DNA of 64,000 nucleotides from Phascolarctos cinereus (GCF_002099425.1 NW_018344059.1:6832001-6896000); one strand, 5' to 3'; positions 1 through 13,072 are shown, counted from the stretch's first letter. The notes: generated by a model from the letters alone, not told the origin. Numbers and translations are program-made.

Positions 1-660
1 AGTACATTTCACTTTGCATCAGCTCATGTAAGTCTTTCCAGGTTTTGCTGAGAGTATCCTCCTCATCATTCCCTACAGCACAATAGTACTCCATCACAAT
101 CACATAGCACAATTTGTTTAGCCATTCCCCAACTGATGAGCATCCTCCCAATTTCCAACTTCCTCCCACCAGAAAAGAACTGCTTTAAATACTTCCTTAC
201 ATATAGGTCTTTTCCTTTTTTTGTTTTTTATCTGTTTTTGGATACAGATCTAAGAGTGTCACTGTGAGGTCAAAAGGTATGCCAGGTTTTATAGCCCATC
301 AGGCCTAGTTACAAATTGCTCTAAAGAATGGTTGAATCACTTCACAACTCCACCAACAGTGTGTTAATATCTCATTTTTCCCCACATCCCCTCCAACATT
401 TGTCATTCTCCTTTTTTGTTCTATTAGTAATCTAATAGGTATGAGGTAGTACCTCAGAATTGTTTCAATTTTCGTTCCTCCAATCAATAGCAATTTGGAG
501 CACCTGCTCATATGGTGATAGCTTTGATTACTTTATCTAAAAACTGTTCATATCTCTTAATTATTTATCAACTGGGGAATGGCTCCTATTTTTATAAATT
601 TGACTCAGTTCTCTGTTTATTTGAGAAATAAGGTCTTTATCAGAGTAACTTGCTTCAAAA
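1..660 (-). mobile_element. L1 ORF2 3'-terminal piece, minus strand
   Basis: The minus strand encodes the L1 ORF2 C-terminal text, with CWWSCEVIQPFFRAI at about 305-370. It closely resembles the plus-strand copy at 56,462-57,518. It runs off the left edge of the window and has several breaks. Confidence 0.8.
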
Positions 661-2432
661 TTTTTTTCAGAGTTATGATTGCTAAATGTATTTCCCTCCG
701 TCCTATTTCCATCTCCCTGTTCGTTCTCTCTCTCCTTTCACCCCCTCCCTTCTCAAAAGTGTTTTGCTTCTGACTACCACCTCCCCCAATCTGCCCACCC
801 TTCTATCATCTCCCCCCTTCTCTGATCCCTTCCTCTCTTACTTCCCTACAGGATAAGATAGATTTGTATACTTAATTAAGTGTGTAATGTTATTCCCTGT
901 TTGAGCCAATTCTGATGAGAGTAAGGTTCACTAACTCCCCCCCCCCCGCCATCTTCCCCTCCACTGCAAAAACTTTTTCTTGCCTTTTTTATGTGGGATA
1001 ATTTACCCCATTCTACCCCTCCCTTTTCCTTTCTCCCAGAGTATTCCTTTTTCTCATCTCTTAATTTTATTTTATTTAGATATCATCCCTTCATATTCAA
1101 CTCACACCTGTGCCCTCTGTCTATATACGCTCCTAACTGCCCTAAGAATGAAAAAGTTTTTATGAGTTACAAGTATCATCTTCCCATGTAGGAATGTAAA
1201 CAGTTTAACCTTATTAAGTCCTTTGTGATTTTCCTTTCCTATCTACCTGTTTATGCTTCTCTTGAGTCTTGTATTTGAAAGTCAAATTTTCTATTCAGCT
1301 CTGGTCTTTTCATCAAGAATGCTTGGAAGTCCTCTATTTCACTGAATGACCATTTTTCCCCTGAAGGCATATACTCAATTTTGCTAGGTAAGTGATTTTT
1401 GGTTGTAATCCTAGTTTCTTTGCCCTCTGGAATATCATATTCCAAGCCCTGTGGTCCCTTAGTGTAGAAGCTGCTAAATCCTGTGTTATCCTGACTGTGG
1501 CTCCACCACACTACAATTGATTCTTTCTGGTTGCCTGCAAATTCTCTCGTTGACCTGGGAACTCTGGAACTTGGCTATAATATTCCTGGGAGTTTTCATT
1601 TTGGGATCTATTTCAGGAGGTGATAGGTGAATTCTTTAAATTTCTATTTTATCCTCTGATTTTAGAATATCAGGGCGGTTTTCCTTCATAATACCTTGAA
1701 AGATGATATCTAGGCTCTTTTTTTGATCTTGGCTTTCAGGTAGTCCAATATTTTTTAAATTATCTTCCCTGGATCTATTTTCCAGGTCAGTTGTTTTTCC
1801 AACAAGATATTTCATGTTGTCTTCTATTTTTTTTTTCATTCTTTTGGTTTTGTTTTGGGTTTTGGCTTCTCATAAAATCATTAGCTTCCATTTGTTCAAT
1901 TCTAATTTTTAAGGAACTATTATCTTCAGTGAGCTTTTGGACTTCCTTTCCCATTTGGCCAATTCTGCTTTTTAAGGCATTCTTCTCCTCACTGGTTTTT
2001 TGAACCTCTTTTGCTATTTGGGTTAGCCTACTTTTTAAGGTGTTATTTTCTTCAGTATTTTTGGGGTCTCCTTTAGCAAGCTGTTGACTCATTTTTCATG
2101 ATTTTCGTGCATTACTCTTATTTATCTTCCCAATTTTTCCTCTACTTCTCTTACTTGATTTTTTCCCCCGAGGCAATTGGGGTTAAGTGACTTGCCCAGG
2201 CTAACACAGCTAGTGTGACCCAGGATGACATAGCTGGTCAAGTGTCTGGTCTGAGAATGGATTTGAACTCTAAGTTGCCTTTGGCTAGAAAATTATTTCA
2301 CCCCATCCTTTTGTGGGTCCTGCTGCTTCGGGAATTGTTTTATGGCATTATTTAAAGGTGTTCGGTGTGGTTTTGGGGAGAGCTCAGGCTAGTTATTGCC
2401 TTTCCTCCTCCATCTTGGCTCTGCCTCCCCTT
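661..2432 (-). mobile_element. HAL1-like / L1 ORF1-bearing LINE, minus strand
   Basis: The minus strand starts at about 2,430 with a 5' UTR containing GAGCCAAGATGG. Next comes a coiled-coil ORF1 with repeats of the type LKSRxxQMxKEVQ (2,092-1,787), then the ORF1 C-terminus ending PELNRKFDFQIQDSREA (1,511-1,251), then a purine-rich spacer. No ORF2 endonuclease or reverse-transcriptase text lies between the spacer and the L1 tail to its left. ORF1 is broken between 1,640 and 1,840. A SINE is inserted at 2,162-2,281. Confidence 0.75.
2162..2281 (-). mobile_element. Marsupial CORE-SINE fragment, minus strand
   Basis: Contains the reverse complement of the SINE core (GGTTAAGTGACTTGCCCAGG and GATTTGAACTC). 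It lies within the 5' part of the minus-strand LINE. Confidence 0.7.
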
Positions 2433-3291
2433 ATTTATCTCTTTTAATTAAATCTATTTTAGCTTTAACTTCGTCTGAGATCATGACTGCTACTCCTGCT
2501 TTTCTTTTTTTGCATCAGCTGAAGCACAATAAATTCTCCTCCAGATCTTTATTTCTGCTCTATGTATATCTCTCATTTAAAAATGTGTTTATTGTAAACA
2601 ACATATTGTCAGATTCTGGTTTTTTAATCCATTCTGCTATCTAATTCTGTTTCATGGGTGAATTCATCCCATTCACATTCAAAGTTATAATTACTAGTTG
2701 TGTATTTCTCTTCATTCTATTTTTCCTCACTATTATCCTTCTCTTCCTCTTTTTACCTTATCCTTCCTCAGACATTTAATTTACTGCTGACCACTGCCTC
2801 ATAATCTGCACTTCTTCTAAGAGTCCCTCCCTTATCCTCTCCCCTTACCTTCCTATTTCTCGAGCTGCATACCCTTCTAAGAATCCATCCCTTATCTTAT
2901 CCCCTAGTCCTCCTATTTCTCTGTAAGAATACATTTATAACCTTCTAAATGTATATGTTATTCCCTCTTTAACACAGTTCTGATGAGAATAAGGTTTTGG
3001 CACTATCAGCTCTCCACCCCGCCCTCCACTATACTAGTTCTTCCATTCATGCTTCATTTGTATGAGATAATCACTCCATTTTACTTCTTCCCTATCCAAT
3101 TTTATTTTTTAGGATCATCCCATCATATTCAACTCAACTCCAAGCCTTCTATCTATGTATACTCTTTCAAACTACTCCAGAAATAATAACATTCTTAAGA
3201 GCAATAGATAACATTTTTCCATATAAGAAGCAAAGTTTGACCTCATTAAATCCCTTATAACTGGTCTTTCATGTTTACCTTCTTATGTTTC

Positions 3292-3626
3292 GGGTAGCTA
3301 GGTGGCACAGTGGATACAGCACTGGTCCTGGAATAGGAAGACCTGAGTTCAAATCCAGCCTCAGACCAAACACGTGACACTAGCTGTGTAACCCTGGGCA
3401 AGTCACTTAACCTCAGTTGCCTAAAAAAATAAAAAATAAAAAATTTTAGGGGCAGCTAGGTGGCACAATGGATAGAGCACTAGCCCTGAAGTCAGGAGGA
3501 TGTGAGTCCAAATCCCGCCTCAGGCCAAACACTTGATACTTACTAGCTGTGTGACCCTGGGCAAGTCACTTAACCCCAACTGCCTAAAAATTAAATAAAT
3601 AAATAAATATATAGTTAATTGAAATT
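3292..3626 (+). mobile_element. Two CORE-SINEs head to tail between one target-site duplication
   Basis: The first SINE starts at 3,292 and the second at about 3,450. Both have the tRNA-like head GGCAGCTAGGTGGC (or a near match), the core CTGGGCAAGTCACTTAACC and A-rich tails. The flanks ACCTTCTTATGTTTC (3,277-3,291) and ACCTTTTTATGTTTC (3,627-3,641) differ at one base, so the second SINE entered the tail of the first. Confidence 0.85.
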
Positions 3627-4524
3627 ACCTTTTTATGTTTCTCCTAATTCTTACACATCAATTTTTCCATTCAGTTCTGGTATTTTCCTCATGAATACCT
3701 AAAAGTCTTTCAATTCATTAAATATTCTTTTTTTTTCTATGCAGAATTATACTTAGCTTTGTTGGGTAACTTACTCTTGATTGCAAACCCAGCTCCTTTG
3801 TTTTTTGGATTATCATGTTGTGCACCCTTTCAGTCTTTTAATGCAGAAACAGTTTGTTATCCTGACTGTAAACTCCACAGTATTTAAATCATTTCTTTCT
3901 AGTTGCTTGTAGTATTTTCTCCTTGACCTGGGAGCTTCAAAGCTTAACTATAATGTTCCTGTGAGTTTTCATGTCGGGATTTCTTTAAGATGGTGATGGG
4001 TGGATTTTTTCCATTTCTATTTTACCTGCTTGTTCTAAAATTCAGGGTAATTTTCCTTAATAATTTCTTGAAGTATATAGTATCTAGACTGGTTTTTTAT
4101 TGTACCTTTTAGGTAGTCCAGGAATTCTTAGATTGTCTCTGTTCAATCAAGTCAGTTATTTTTCTAATAAGATGCTTCAAATTCTCTTCCATTTTTTTTC
4201 ATTCTTTTGATTTTGTTTTATTTTTTCGTGATGTCTTATGAAGTTATTAGCTTCTTCTTGCCCAATTCTAACTTACAGGGAATTATTTTCTTCCATTAGT
4301 TTTTGGATCTCTTTTTCCAGTTGGTTAACTTTCTTTTCATAATTTTCTTACATTTCTCATATTTTCCCCTAATTTTTTCTCAACCTCCCTTATTTGATGT
4401 TTAAAGTCCTTTTTAAGCTCTTCTAAGAACTCTTTTTGGGCCTGTGACCATATCACATTTTTCTCTGAAGTAGAAGTAGCTGTTTTAACCTCATTATCTT
4501 CTTCTAAGTTCGAAACTAGATCTT

Positions 4525-7472
4525 TGGGGGAGTAGAGCCAAGATGGCGGAGTAAAAGCAGTGACTTGCTTGGGCTGTCCCCCAGACCCCTCCAAATACCT
4601 GTAAAAAATGTCTCTAAACAAAGTCTAGAGCAGTAGAACCCACAAAAAGACAGAGTGAAACATAATTTGCAGCCCAAGACAACCTGGATGGTTGATTAGA
4701 AAGATCTATCGCGCCAGACTGGGAGAGAAACACGGTTCAGCGTGGGCATTCAGGCAAAGCAGGCCTCAGTGAACCTGGAGCAGGCCTCAGAGGACTGAAT
4801 CATGGGCAGCTGTGGCAGTTTCCAGACTTCTCATCTCACAAACGCCAAAGATAACTTAGAAGGTCAACAGAAAAAGTCTGTGACTGTGGTGAGAGAGAAG
4901 TTTGGTCCCAGCCCCAGTCCTGGCACAGCCCTGGGGCAGTGGCTGCTTCCAGAGGTTCTGACCCACAGACTGAGGGGGATTTGAGTGGCTTATCAGAGGG
5001 GGATTGCGTTGCTGGTGCTGAGGCAGGATTCTCTTGCTTTGCCCAGGTTTGGATCTGGGTCACAGTTCTGAGTGACGATCTTAGGGCGAGGAGGAGTGCT
5101 AGCTTGATGGAGCTTGTGGTGGTGGTAAGAAGGAATCCTCCTCACAGTTTCAAGGCAGAAAAGAGTGCTTGTGATCACTCATAGACCAGAGCACAGGCCA
5201 GGAAAGGAGGAAACACCTTGCCCTTGATCACACCACCTTGGAAGAACTAAATTACACATCCCTAGAAGTATCTCTGAAAACAGCTGCACAAAACCCCTGA
5301 AGCTTGGGACAGTACATTCTCCACACTGGAAGCAGACCCCTACCTTAACAAAGAGTTTAAAACTCAACTAATTGGCTGGGATAATGAGCAAACTGCATAA
5401 AAAAAGTCAGACCATAGAATCTTTCTTTGGTGACAAAGAAGATCAAAACATACAACCAGAAGAAGACAACAAAGTCAAAGCTCCTACATCCAAAGCCTCT
5501 AAGAAAAATATGAATCAATCCCATGTCATTGAAGAGCTCAAAAAGGATTTTGAGAAGCAAGTAAGAGAAGTAGAGGAAAAACTGGGAAGAGAAATGAGAG
5601 TGATGCAAGAAAATCATGAAAAACTAGTCAACAGCTTGCTAAAGCAGACCCAAAAAAGTACTGAAGAAAAGGACACCTTAAAAAATAGACTAACCCAAAT
5701 GGCAAAAGAGGTCCAAAACCCCAATGAGGAGAAGAATGCCTTCAAAAGCAGAATTGGCCAAATGAAAAAGGAAGTCTAAAAGCTCACTGAAGAAAACACT
5801 TCAATTAGAATGGAGCAATTGGAAGCTAGTGACTTTATGAGAAATCAAGACATTGTAAAACAAAACCAAAAGAACAAAAAAATAGGAGACAATGTGAAAT
5901 ATCTCACTGGAAAAACAACTGACCTGGAAAATAGATCCAGGAGAGAGAATTTTAAAATTATTAGACTATCTGAAAGCCATGATCAAAAACAAGAGCCTAG
6001 ATATCATCTTTCAAGAAATTATCAAGGAAAACTGCCCTGATATTCTAGAATCAGAGAGTAAAATAGAAATGGAAAGAAGCCACCAATCACCTCCTGAAAG
6101 AGATCGCCAAAGGAAAACTCCTAGGAATATTGTAGCCAAATTCCAGAGTTCCCAGGTCAAGGAGAAAATATTGCAAGCAGCCAGAAAGAAACAATTCAAA
6201 TATTGTGGAAACACAATCAGGATGACACAAGATTTAGCAGCTTTTACACTAAGGGACCAGCAAGGCTTGGAATATGATATTCCGGAAGACAAAGGAGATA
6301 GGATTACAGCCAAGAATCACCTATCCAGGAAAACTGAACATAATCCTTCAGGGGAAAAAATGGTCATTCAGTGAAATAAAGGACTTTCAAGCATTCTTGA
6401 TGAAAAGACCAGAGCTGAACAGAAAATTTTACTTTCAAACACAAGACTTAAGAGAAGCATGAAGAGGTCAACAGGAAAGAGAAATCATAAGGGACTTACT
6501 AAGGTTGAACTGTTTACATTCTTACTTTGGAAAGATGACATTTGTAATTCATGAGACCTTTGTCAGTATTAGGGTAGTTGGAGAGGGAAAAATTATATGT
6601 ATAGATTGATAGAGGACACAGGGTAAGTTCAAGATGAATGGGTGATATCTGGAGAATAAAATTGAGGGGTAAGAGAGGATTATATTGGGAGAAGGAGAAA
6701 GGGAGAAGTAGAATGGGGCAAATTATCTCACATAAAACAGACAAGAAAAGGCTTTTACAGTGGAGGGCAAGTGGGGGAAGATGAGAGAGAATGAGTGAAT
6801 CTTATTCTCATTGGATTTGGCTTAAGGAGGGAATATCATACACACTCAATTGGGTATGGAAAACTATCTTACCCTACAGGAAAATAGGGAGGAAGGCGAT
6901 AAGAAGAAAAGAGCAGGGGGATGATAGAGGGGAGGGCAGATTGGGGGAGGGGGGTAATCAGAAGCAAACACTTCTGAGGAGGGACAGGGTCAAAAGAGAG
7001 AATAGAATAAATGGGGGAGGAGGGGCAGGATAGGATGAAGGGAAAGTTTTCCACAGCATGACAACTATGGAAGTATTTTGCATAACTATACAAGTATAAC
7101 CTGTATGGAGTTGCTTGCCTTCTCAGTGAGGGTGGGTGGGGAGGGAGGAAGGGAGAAAATTTGGAACTCAAAGTTTTAAAAACAAATATTTAAAAATTGT
7201 TTTCACATGCAACTGGGAAATAAGATATACAGGCAGTGGGGTATAGAAATCTATCCTGCCCTACAGGAAAACAGAAGAGGAAGGGGATAAGAGAAGGGGA
7301 GGTGGAGATAGAAGGGAGAGCAGATTAGGGGAAAAGGTACTCAGAATGCATGCTGTCTTGGGGTTGGGGGAGGGACGAGATGGGGAAAAAATTTGGAACT
7401 CAAAATCTTGTGGACATGAATGTTGAAAACTAAAAATAAATAAATTAATGAATCTTTAAAAGAAATAAAAAA
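4525..7472 (+). mobile_element. HAL1-like (ORF1-only) LINE, nearly full length
   Basis: A 2.95-kb element flanked by the 13-bp direct repeat GAAACTAGATCTT at 4,512-4,524 and 7,473-7,485. It begins with a 5' UTR containing GAGCCAAGATGGCGGAG, carries one ORF1-type reading frame and then only purine-rich spacer and an A-rich 3' end. There is no endonuclease or reverse transcriptase. This fits the half-L1 (HAL1) group, which depends on L1 machinery. It interrupts the ORF1 of an older minus-strand relative. Confidence 0.85.
5384..6462 (+). pseudogene. ORF1 of the HAL1-like element (broken)
   Basis: RNA-binding coiled-coil protein of the L1 ORF1 type. It starts MSKLHKKSQTIESFFGDKED, has a Lys/Glu-rich coiled coil with repeats such as LKNRLTQMAKEVQ and FKSRIGQMKKEV, then the nucleic-acid-binding part (TDLENRSRRENFKIIRL), and ends PELNRKFYFQTQDLREA before TGA. 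One in-frame TAA (5,777-5,779) and two frameshifts (near 5,980-6,040 and 6,275-6,370) break it, so it is not functional. Intact, it would be about 360 residues. Confidence 0.85.
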
Positions 7473-8290
7473 GAAACTAGATCTTCTCTATCATAATAGT
7501 AGTTATGGTCAGAGCCTTTCTTTTTTTGTCTACTCATTTTCAGTGGCTTATTTCTTGACTTTTAACTTTATGTTAGAGTTGGGCTCTAATCCTGAGGTGT
7601 GGAAGAAAATGTCTCAAGCTTTGGGTTTTTCATGCTGTTGTTTTCTGAACTCTATCTGGAAGTCTGACCTCAGGTACCTCTCCACCCCCAAGCCACAACC
7701 AGGGCCCTGCCTCTATCAATGCTGTCACTGCAAATGTTCTTACTGCCTTCAGTCCCTCCCTCAGCTGTAAGCTTTGGTTCACTCCTCTACCCTGGAATCA
7801 AAATCAGATGCTGATTTCTTGCAAGTGTTCATAGCCAGCAAGGTCCCCACCCCTCTGTTACCACACTCACCAGTGGTATGTGTTCCCTCCTCTTTGCCCA
7901 CAACCACAGCCTGTGACCACGTCTGGTCAGTGCAGCCGGGCCAGCAAAGGGCCCTGCAATCTTCCCTTTATCAGCCCTCTTAGCACCACAATGTCTATGG
8001 GGTGAAAGTTCCTGCAGCTGAGGCTGCTGCCTCCACAGCTGCCTCCAGGACTTGTAGTTGGTTGATTCAGGGGAATCTGCCCTTTAATCAGGCCAGACCT
8101 CCACACTAGGAGGTCCGGTCTTTCCTAATGTTCTCCCAAGTTATCTTTGGCTGGACAACTGCTTTACCCTGACTTTTAATTATTTATATTGTTCTAAAGT
8201 TCACTTTGAGGCATTATTTTAAATTATTTGTAGACGAATTCAGGAGAGCCAGGTAATATTCTACCTCATTCCATCAGCTTCCCGGAATCC

Positions 8291-9309
8291 TATACTTGTT
8301 TCTTCCCTTATTTCAAAAGTAACAGAATAGATAAAATGAGGAAAGGAGGGGGCGGAGTAGAATTATAACTTGCAGCTTCACTTGACCAAGAGTAAAATGT
8401 ACACCATTTTAGACTTGAACACAGTCACTGCATGAAATTGGATTAAAAAAAAAAAGCTGTAAAGCTTCAAGCAGCTCCTATAAAGGTCTAAATTCCCAAT
8501 ACTGTTAATACCTTTATTTTTCTCCCAGACCTTTTTTGTAGAGAAAAATATCAGGCATTTCTTCCCTAATACTAGTTATAATTAGGGAGAAAGGAATAAC
8601 TTCACCATAACTTCCAAACAATTTGCCCCATGAACTCTGGAGGCCACAGATCACCAGAGATCCCATCAGAGATCTCCATTATTACCCTATGTTGCCTCTG
8701 TGGGCCAGAGTTCTATAGCCTCATGCTGCAATCTCATCATCCAGGCTATATCGTAAGAGATATCTTCCATACATCCTGGTAGCTGTATCCTCCCTAGCAG
8801 TTCAGGTTCTGCTGGCTCTAAACTCCAGATACCCACGAGAGAAGTGGGGTCCCCTACACTTGTGTCATAGGCAGAGTGACTCCCCCCCAAGCTCCCCACC
8901 CAGATGGCACTCTACACTGCCTCACTGACACAGCTGCTTGGCATGGTGCCTCGGCACACTGATCTGCCAAAAAGCAATCCACTTTGTAGGTTTTAAATGT
9001 CCCACTCAGTGTAGCAATTAGTGATCCTTCCCTACAGTCTAACCTGGCTCATTGCTACTGCCAAATCAATCTGCCCCCATTTCTGTTCTTATGACACCTT
9101 TACAAAAACGCAAGGGAAAATTTTTGTGGCTGGAACCTTAGCAGTGACGGCATTGCTGGGGGCAGGGCCCTGGTTGTGGCTCCATGGTGGTCCTTTACCT
9201 CTCTGCCCTGAGAAGCAAGGTATGTTTCTTTGCCTGTTCTCCAGGACCAAGATTGATCATTACAATTCACCAGAGTTTAGCTGCCTTTTAGTGTCCTTTT
9301 CATTTATTT
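8291..9309. other. Unassigned stretch
   Basis: No gene, clear repeat or RNA recognised. Short homopolymer runs and stop-rich frames only. The part at 8,650-9,000 may be further decayed LINE 5' UTR but could not be confirmed. Confidence 0.3.
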
Positions 9310-9510
9310 TATTATAGTTCTCATATATATTGTTTCTCTGACGCTGCTTATTTCCTCCCTCTGCCTCAGTTCATACAAGTCTTTCCATATTTCTCTGAAT
9401 TCCTTGTATCCACCATTTTTATCATACAACATCTAGTCATATTCATATACCAGTTTGTTCAGCCATTCTAGTACCTTTCCACAGCAAAAGTATAACTTAC
9501 TGTTAATTAT
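9310..9510 (-). mobile_element. Old L1 3' fragment, minus strand
   Basis: Degenerate match to the L1 ORF2 tail seen at the left edge: AGTCTTTCCATATTTCTCTG followed by a variant of the run that includes ATTCATATACC and GTTCAGCCATTC. Confidence 0.5.
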
Positions 9511-9589
9511 TCTTGTTAGATGATAAGCTCAACTATTTCTACCTGTTGACATACAAGTGCTATCAGCACCCCTAAATTCTGGTACCCAG

Positions 9590-9881
9590 GGACAAAGCCC
9601 CAGCCTAATTATAGCTCTGTTGTATATATTAAGATTCTGTTATACACTAAAACTCATTTAATGAAATCCCAGAAACTAAGGGGAGAAACATAGTGAATAA
9701 CAACTGGTTGGGAGGTAGAAACAGATGTGACACTATTATTACAGGTAAACTAAAGACCACCAGAACAGAAAGAGGAATTGGATAAGAAGCTTGGGGAAAA
9801 CGTCAAACCTGGAATAAAGATATGATATTTCACTAAGGAGTAACTTCAACCATATGGATATCTGCTGGCGCTCTCCCTCTT

Positions 9882-9914
<33 letters not shown>

Positions 9915-10250
9915 GTCTCTCTCCCTCCTCCCCCCAAAAGCATAGCAACTGATAAGTTTGCCTTAATGATAATTTCAATCTTCCAAAGGTGGAGGAAATG
10001 ATAAGGAGAATTGCTATTCTGGGCCTGATTCAGACCAACAAGGGGGACTAGTTGCTGAAGTAGAAACAACAGATGGATGATGAACTCCATTGGAGAGAAC
10101 ATGATATTGAAAAAGAGTTAGAATCCAATTACCTAATACTTTGAAAGGAAAATTGGTCCAGGAGAGATGGGATGCTCACAAGAATAAAACACTGAATACA
10201 CAAGCAGAAATTATTCCTATGAGGGCTGGGAAACAGAGCTGCCTTTAGAC
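9590..10250 (+). mobile_element. Possible CR1/L3-like LINE, 5' region
   Basis: Text around 10,010-10,090 (GGGCCTGATTCAGACCAACA, then GTTGCTGAAGTAGAAAC) resembles the upstream part of the CR1/L3-like LINE whose reverse-transcriptase region lies further right. A CT-rich simple repeat is included. Assignment is tentative. Confidence 0.35.
9872..9930. repeat. Imperfect (TC)n / (TCTG)n simple repeat
   Basis: CT-rich tract with interspersed CTGTCTCT units; it makes low-complexity Arg/Glu frames on the other strand. Confidence 0.85.
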
Positions 10251-11640
10251 TGCTATGTCTATATACAGGGGATTTGCCAACAAATTCAAATTTTTTAAAG
10301 ACATGCAGCTCTCTCAACAAAAAGAGTATAGGGTTTTTTCTTTTCCCTCAGCTGGAGGTGAGAATGAAAGATGGAGGCATTCCTGGTACCTTTGGAGGCC
10401 AAAGGCATGCAGAGATAGACTACAAAGGAAAGGCATTTATCCTAAACTGAATATAATCATCAACAGTTGGATCTTAATCTAACTCGTTGATCAGGGTTGA
10501 TATTTGCCTGGAATTTGCTGCTACAACGGGAAGGGATGAATTTATCCTCCTCTACACTTCCACCTTCTCCCTGCCTTGTTGGTGCCTGGAGATCTGGCAA
10601 CTTACCCTTAAATTTTATTTGCTGTCCACACTTTTACAATAAGTTTTCTTTCCAGATAATGATAAGTTGATTTTCACTGCATTTTAACCAAGTGTGTGTA
10701 ATTAATGAGTGGACCACACTAACACACTATATGGGAAGGACAAAGGGGAACCTCTGGACAAATAGCCCTAGATTTAACCTTGTGTGGAATGCCACTCAAA
10801 TTAAAAATAAAACAAAACACAGAGGTGTACAAGGAGAAACAGAAAGTTAGTTCATTATAGCTATAACTATTATTATTTCAAATCTCGAGATTTGGATGTC
10901 CCTCCATCAGTCCATCAGTAAGCTCTGATGACGGGAGAAGGCCCACAGAGGTAGAAATCAGCTTACGTAACCCTGAAGACTCAGCTCCCCCTCCCTCACA
11001 GCTGTCCATTAACTCGGCTCACAATCTCACAAGCCAGACTCTAACACAGGACAAAGGACACAGTATACATCTCTATATGTCTTAGTTTGTTGAGATAATG
11101 TCAAAGAAGCAATTAAAAGAAATGTGCAGTTAGGAAGAGAATTTACAATTGTTTTGGAAGGTTTTAGGGATTGAACAGACAATGTTGGGAACAGGAAGAC
11201 ATCTAAGTAAAATCCTGTCAAAGGGAGATAAGGGGACTTGAAGAATTTAGGGTTTCCTGGGGTCTGGTAGATGAACGGGAGCCAAAAAAGAAAACATATC
11301 TGGGTAAGGTCAAAGGCCAGGCCAGAGCTTTAACAACTAGACAAATTCCAAACAGTAATATCTGACACCAAGAAAAGAAAAAAAGATGATCTTACTTACA
11401 GAAATCTATACTTAACCCTATCCCACCTCCTGGACCCACTACCAGATCCAGGATAGTCTTGTCCCAAATCTTAATTACACTGAGAAGTCTTCACAATGGT
11501 ATTCCATTCAACCTTAAGCCTATATAAACCCCCCCTTCCCCTCCCCCCATGATTACAAAAGAGAAATACAGTTCTGTAAGAATTGTCAACACCACCAAAG
11601 GCTACAGCAAGGAGAAATAGGCAAAAAAAGTGAAGGAAAA
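10251..11640. other. Unassigned stretch
   Basis: No gene or confident repeat. It includes a 25-bp segment (11,470-11,494) exactly complementary to 14,149-14,173, suggesting an unclassified repeat family present here in opposite orientation. Confidence 0.3.
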
Positions 11641-11649
11641 CAAACAAAC

Positions 11650-12115
11650 AAAAAAGGTTTATGGATTTTTTATTATTGTGTTTTAAAATAATTTTTTGTT
11701 GATATTTTCTATTTCTTATATCACCATAGTATCCCATGTATCCTTCCCACAACCCCCAGAGTCATCCCATGTGACAACAGTATTTTTTGGAAAGAGAAAA
11801 AATGTCAGCACAACTGACCAATACATTGAAAAAAGTTTGAAAACACGTACAATGTGTAACACTTGTGGACCCGCCACCTCCATAAAGGGGTACGTTGGGG
11901 GGCGTCTTTTCATATCTCTTAATTTGAGTCCCACTTGACCTTTATAATTTTGTTACATTTACTTTTGATTTTTTGATGTGTCATTCATTATTCTTTCCAT
12001 GTATACTGTTGTAGTGACTACGTATACTATTTTCTTGGCTCTGCTACTTCACTCTGCTCCCTTCATAGATCTCTTTCCATGTTCCTCCGTATTTTTCTGA
12101 GCATGTATGTTTTTA
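11650..12115 (-). mobile_element. Divergent L1 3' end, minus strand
   Basis: Reading on the minus strand gives the L1 tail: AGATCTATGAAGGGAGCAGA, then GTGAAGTAGCAGAGCCAAG, A-rich tracts and a terminal AT-rich end near 11,650. It is more diverged than the L1 tails at 27.9 kb and 57 kb. Confidence 0.55.
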
Positions 12116-12610
12116 AAACTCTCTTGGGGACCGTAGCAAAATCAAAGAAAGGCAAGGACATGCTGCCTGGGGGTAAAGATGATGATAACTGATGACATTC
12201 TGGATGCTAAACTACTCAATTCTTTTTTGTTTGTTTGTGTTTTCTTCCAAGAAAAATAAGAATTCAACAGTTTTAGCATTCTCATTTTTATCTTATCCTT
12301 CCCAGTCCAAGCAGGAGCCTAAGATAAGCATAGAGACAACCAAAAAAGATATAGCACTCAACAAATTCAAGTCACCAGTCCTAGATGGACTCTATCTTAC
12401 CACACTCAAAGAACTTGCAGATATGATTAAGTTGCTATGAGCTTTAAAAGATTTTGAAGAATAGGAGAGGTGATACTGGCCTGGAGAGGACAAATATCCC
12501 ATTTTTTTTTAAAAATGAAGACAATGGATTCTGCAAGCTGTAGACAGGCTTGACTTACCAACAAAATTCTTGAACATATTTTTATTATAATCTCTAAAAG
12601 CCAGTATGGC

Positions 12611-12972
12611 AGAAGTAATATACTTCTTAGGGACTTGCCATTAAACTGGGTTAGTTTTCCTCAAGGACAGTTTTTCCTTAAAAGAAAATATGCCTTGAGG
12701 CTTAATTGGGTTACTAAAGTAGTTTCCTAGTTGGCTAAATGGGAAATAACTAGGTTATAAAGAGTCATCTGCTCCTTCCTCTGGCTTATGACTAGCAGAC
12801 CGGCATGACCAACACAGGTTCAATGAAGCTATGCCTAACTGAATCAAGATGGTATTATTGATAAATATCCTTTCCTGACAATGGCTGAATAAAACTCCTT
12901 TAGTTAACTGCTCAATATACCAATGTCTCTTTTTATTCTTATATCAAACTTGAACTCTCAGACCTGGTCTAC
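12611..12972 (+). mobile_element. Probable solo LTR fossil (ERVL/MaLR-like) inside the CR1/L3 relic
   Basis: An insert of about 360 bp, foreign to the LINE around it, with an AATAAA-type signal in its last third and TGG..CCACA-type ends. The related text at the edges (CCAGTATGGC and CCAGTGCAGC) suggests a decayed target-site duplication. No internal retroviral part is attached. It looks old. Family assignment is uncertain. Confidence 0.4.
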
Positions 12973-13072
12973 CACAACCAGTGCAGCTATATCAATAACA
13001 GGGCATACCAAACAAACATCATCTCTGTTCTGAAAGGGCAAGTGGATAGAACTGCTGTAGACCAGGAGTTCT

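Larger units (their letters stand above)
2433..8290 (-). mobile_element. Older L1/HAL1-like LINE, minus strand, heavily interrupted
   Basis: Minus-strand LINE text is found on both sides of younger insertions: 5' UTR-like sequence at about 7,750-8,290, the ORF1 N-terminus across 7,486-7,560 and 4,340-4,512 (SNLEEDNEVKTATSTSEKN, then a Lys/Glu coiled coil), the ORF1 C-terminal area near 3,650-4,100, spacer at 2,760-3,270, and a piece resembling ORF2 at 2,433-2,700. It is interrupted by two SINEs (3,292-3,626) and a plus-strand HAL1-like element (4,525-7,472). It is more decayed than its insertions. Confidence 0.65.
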
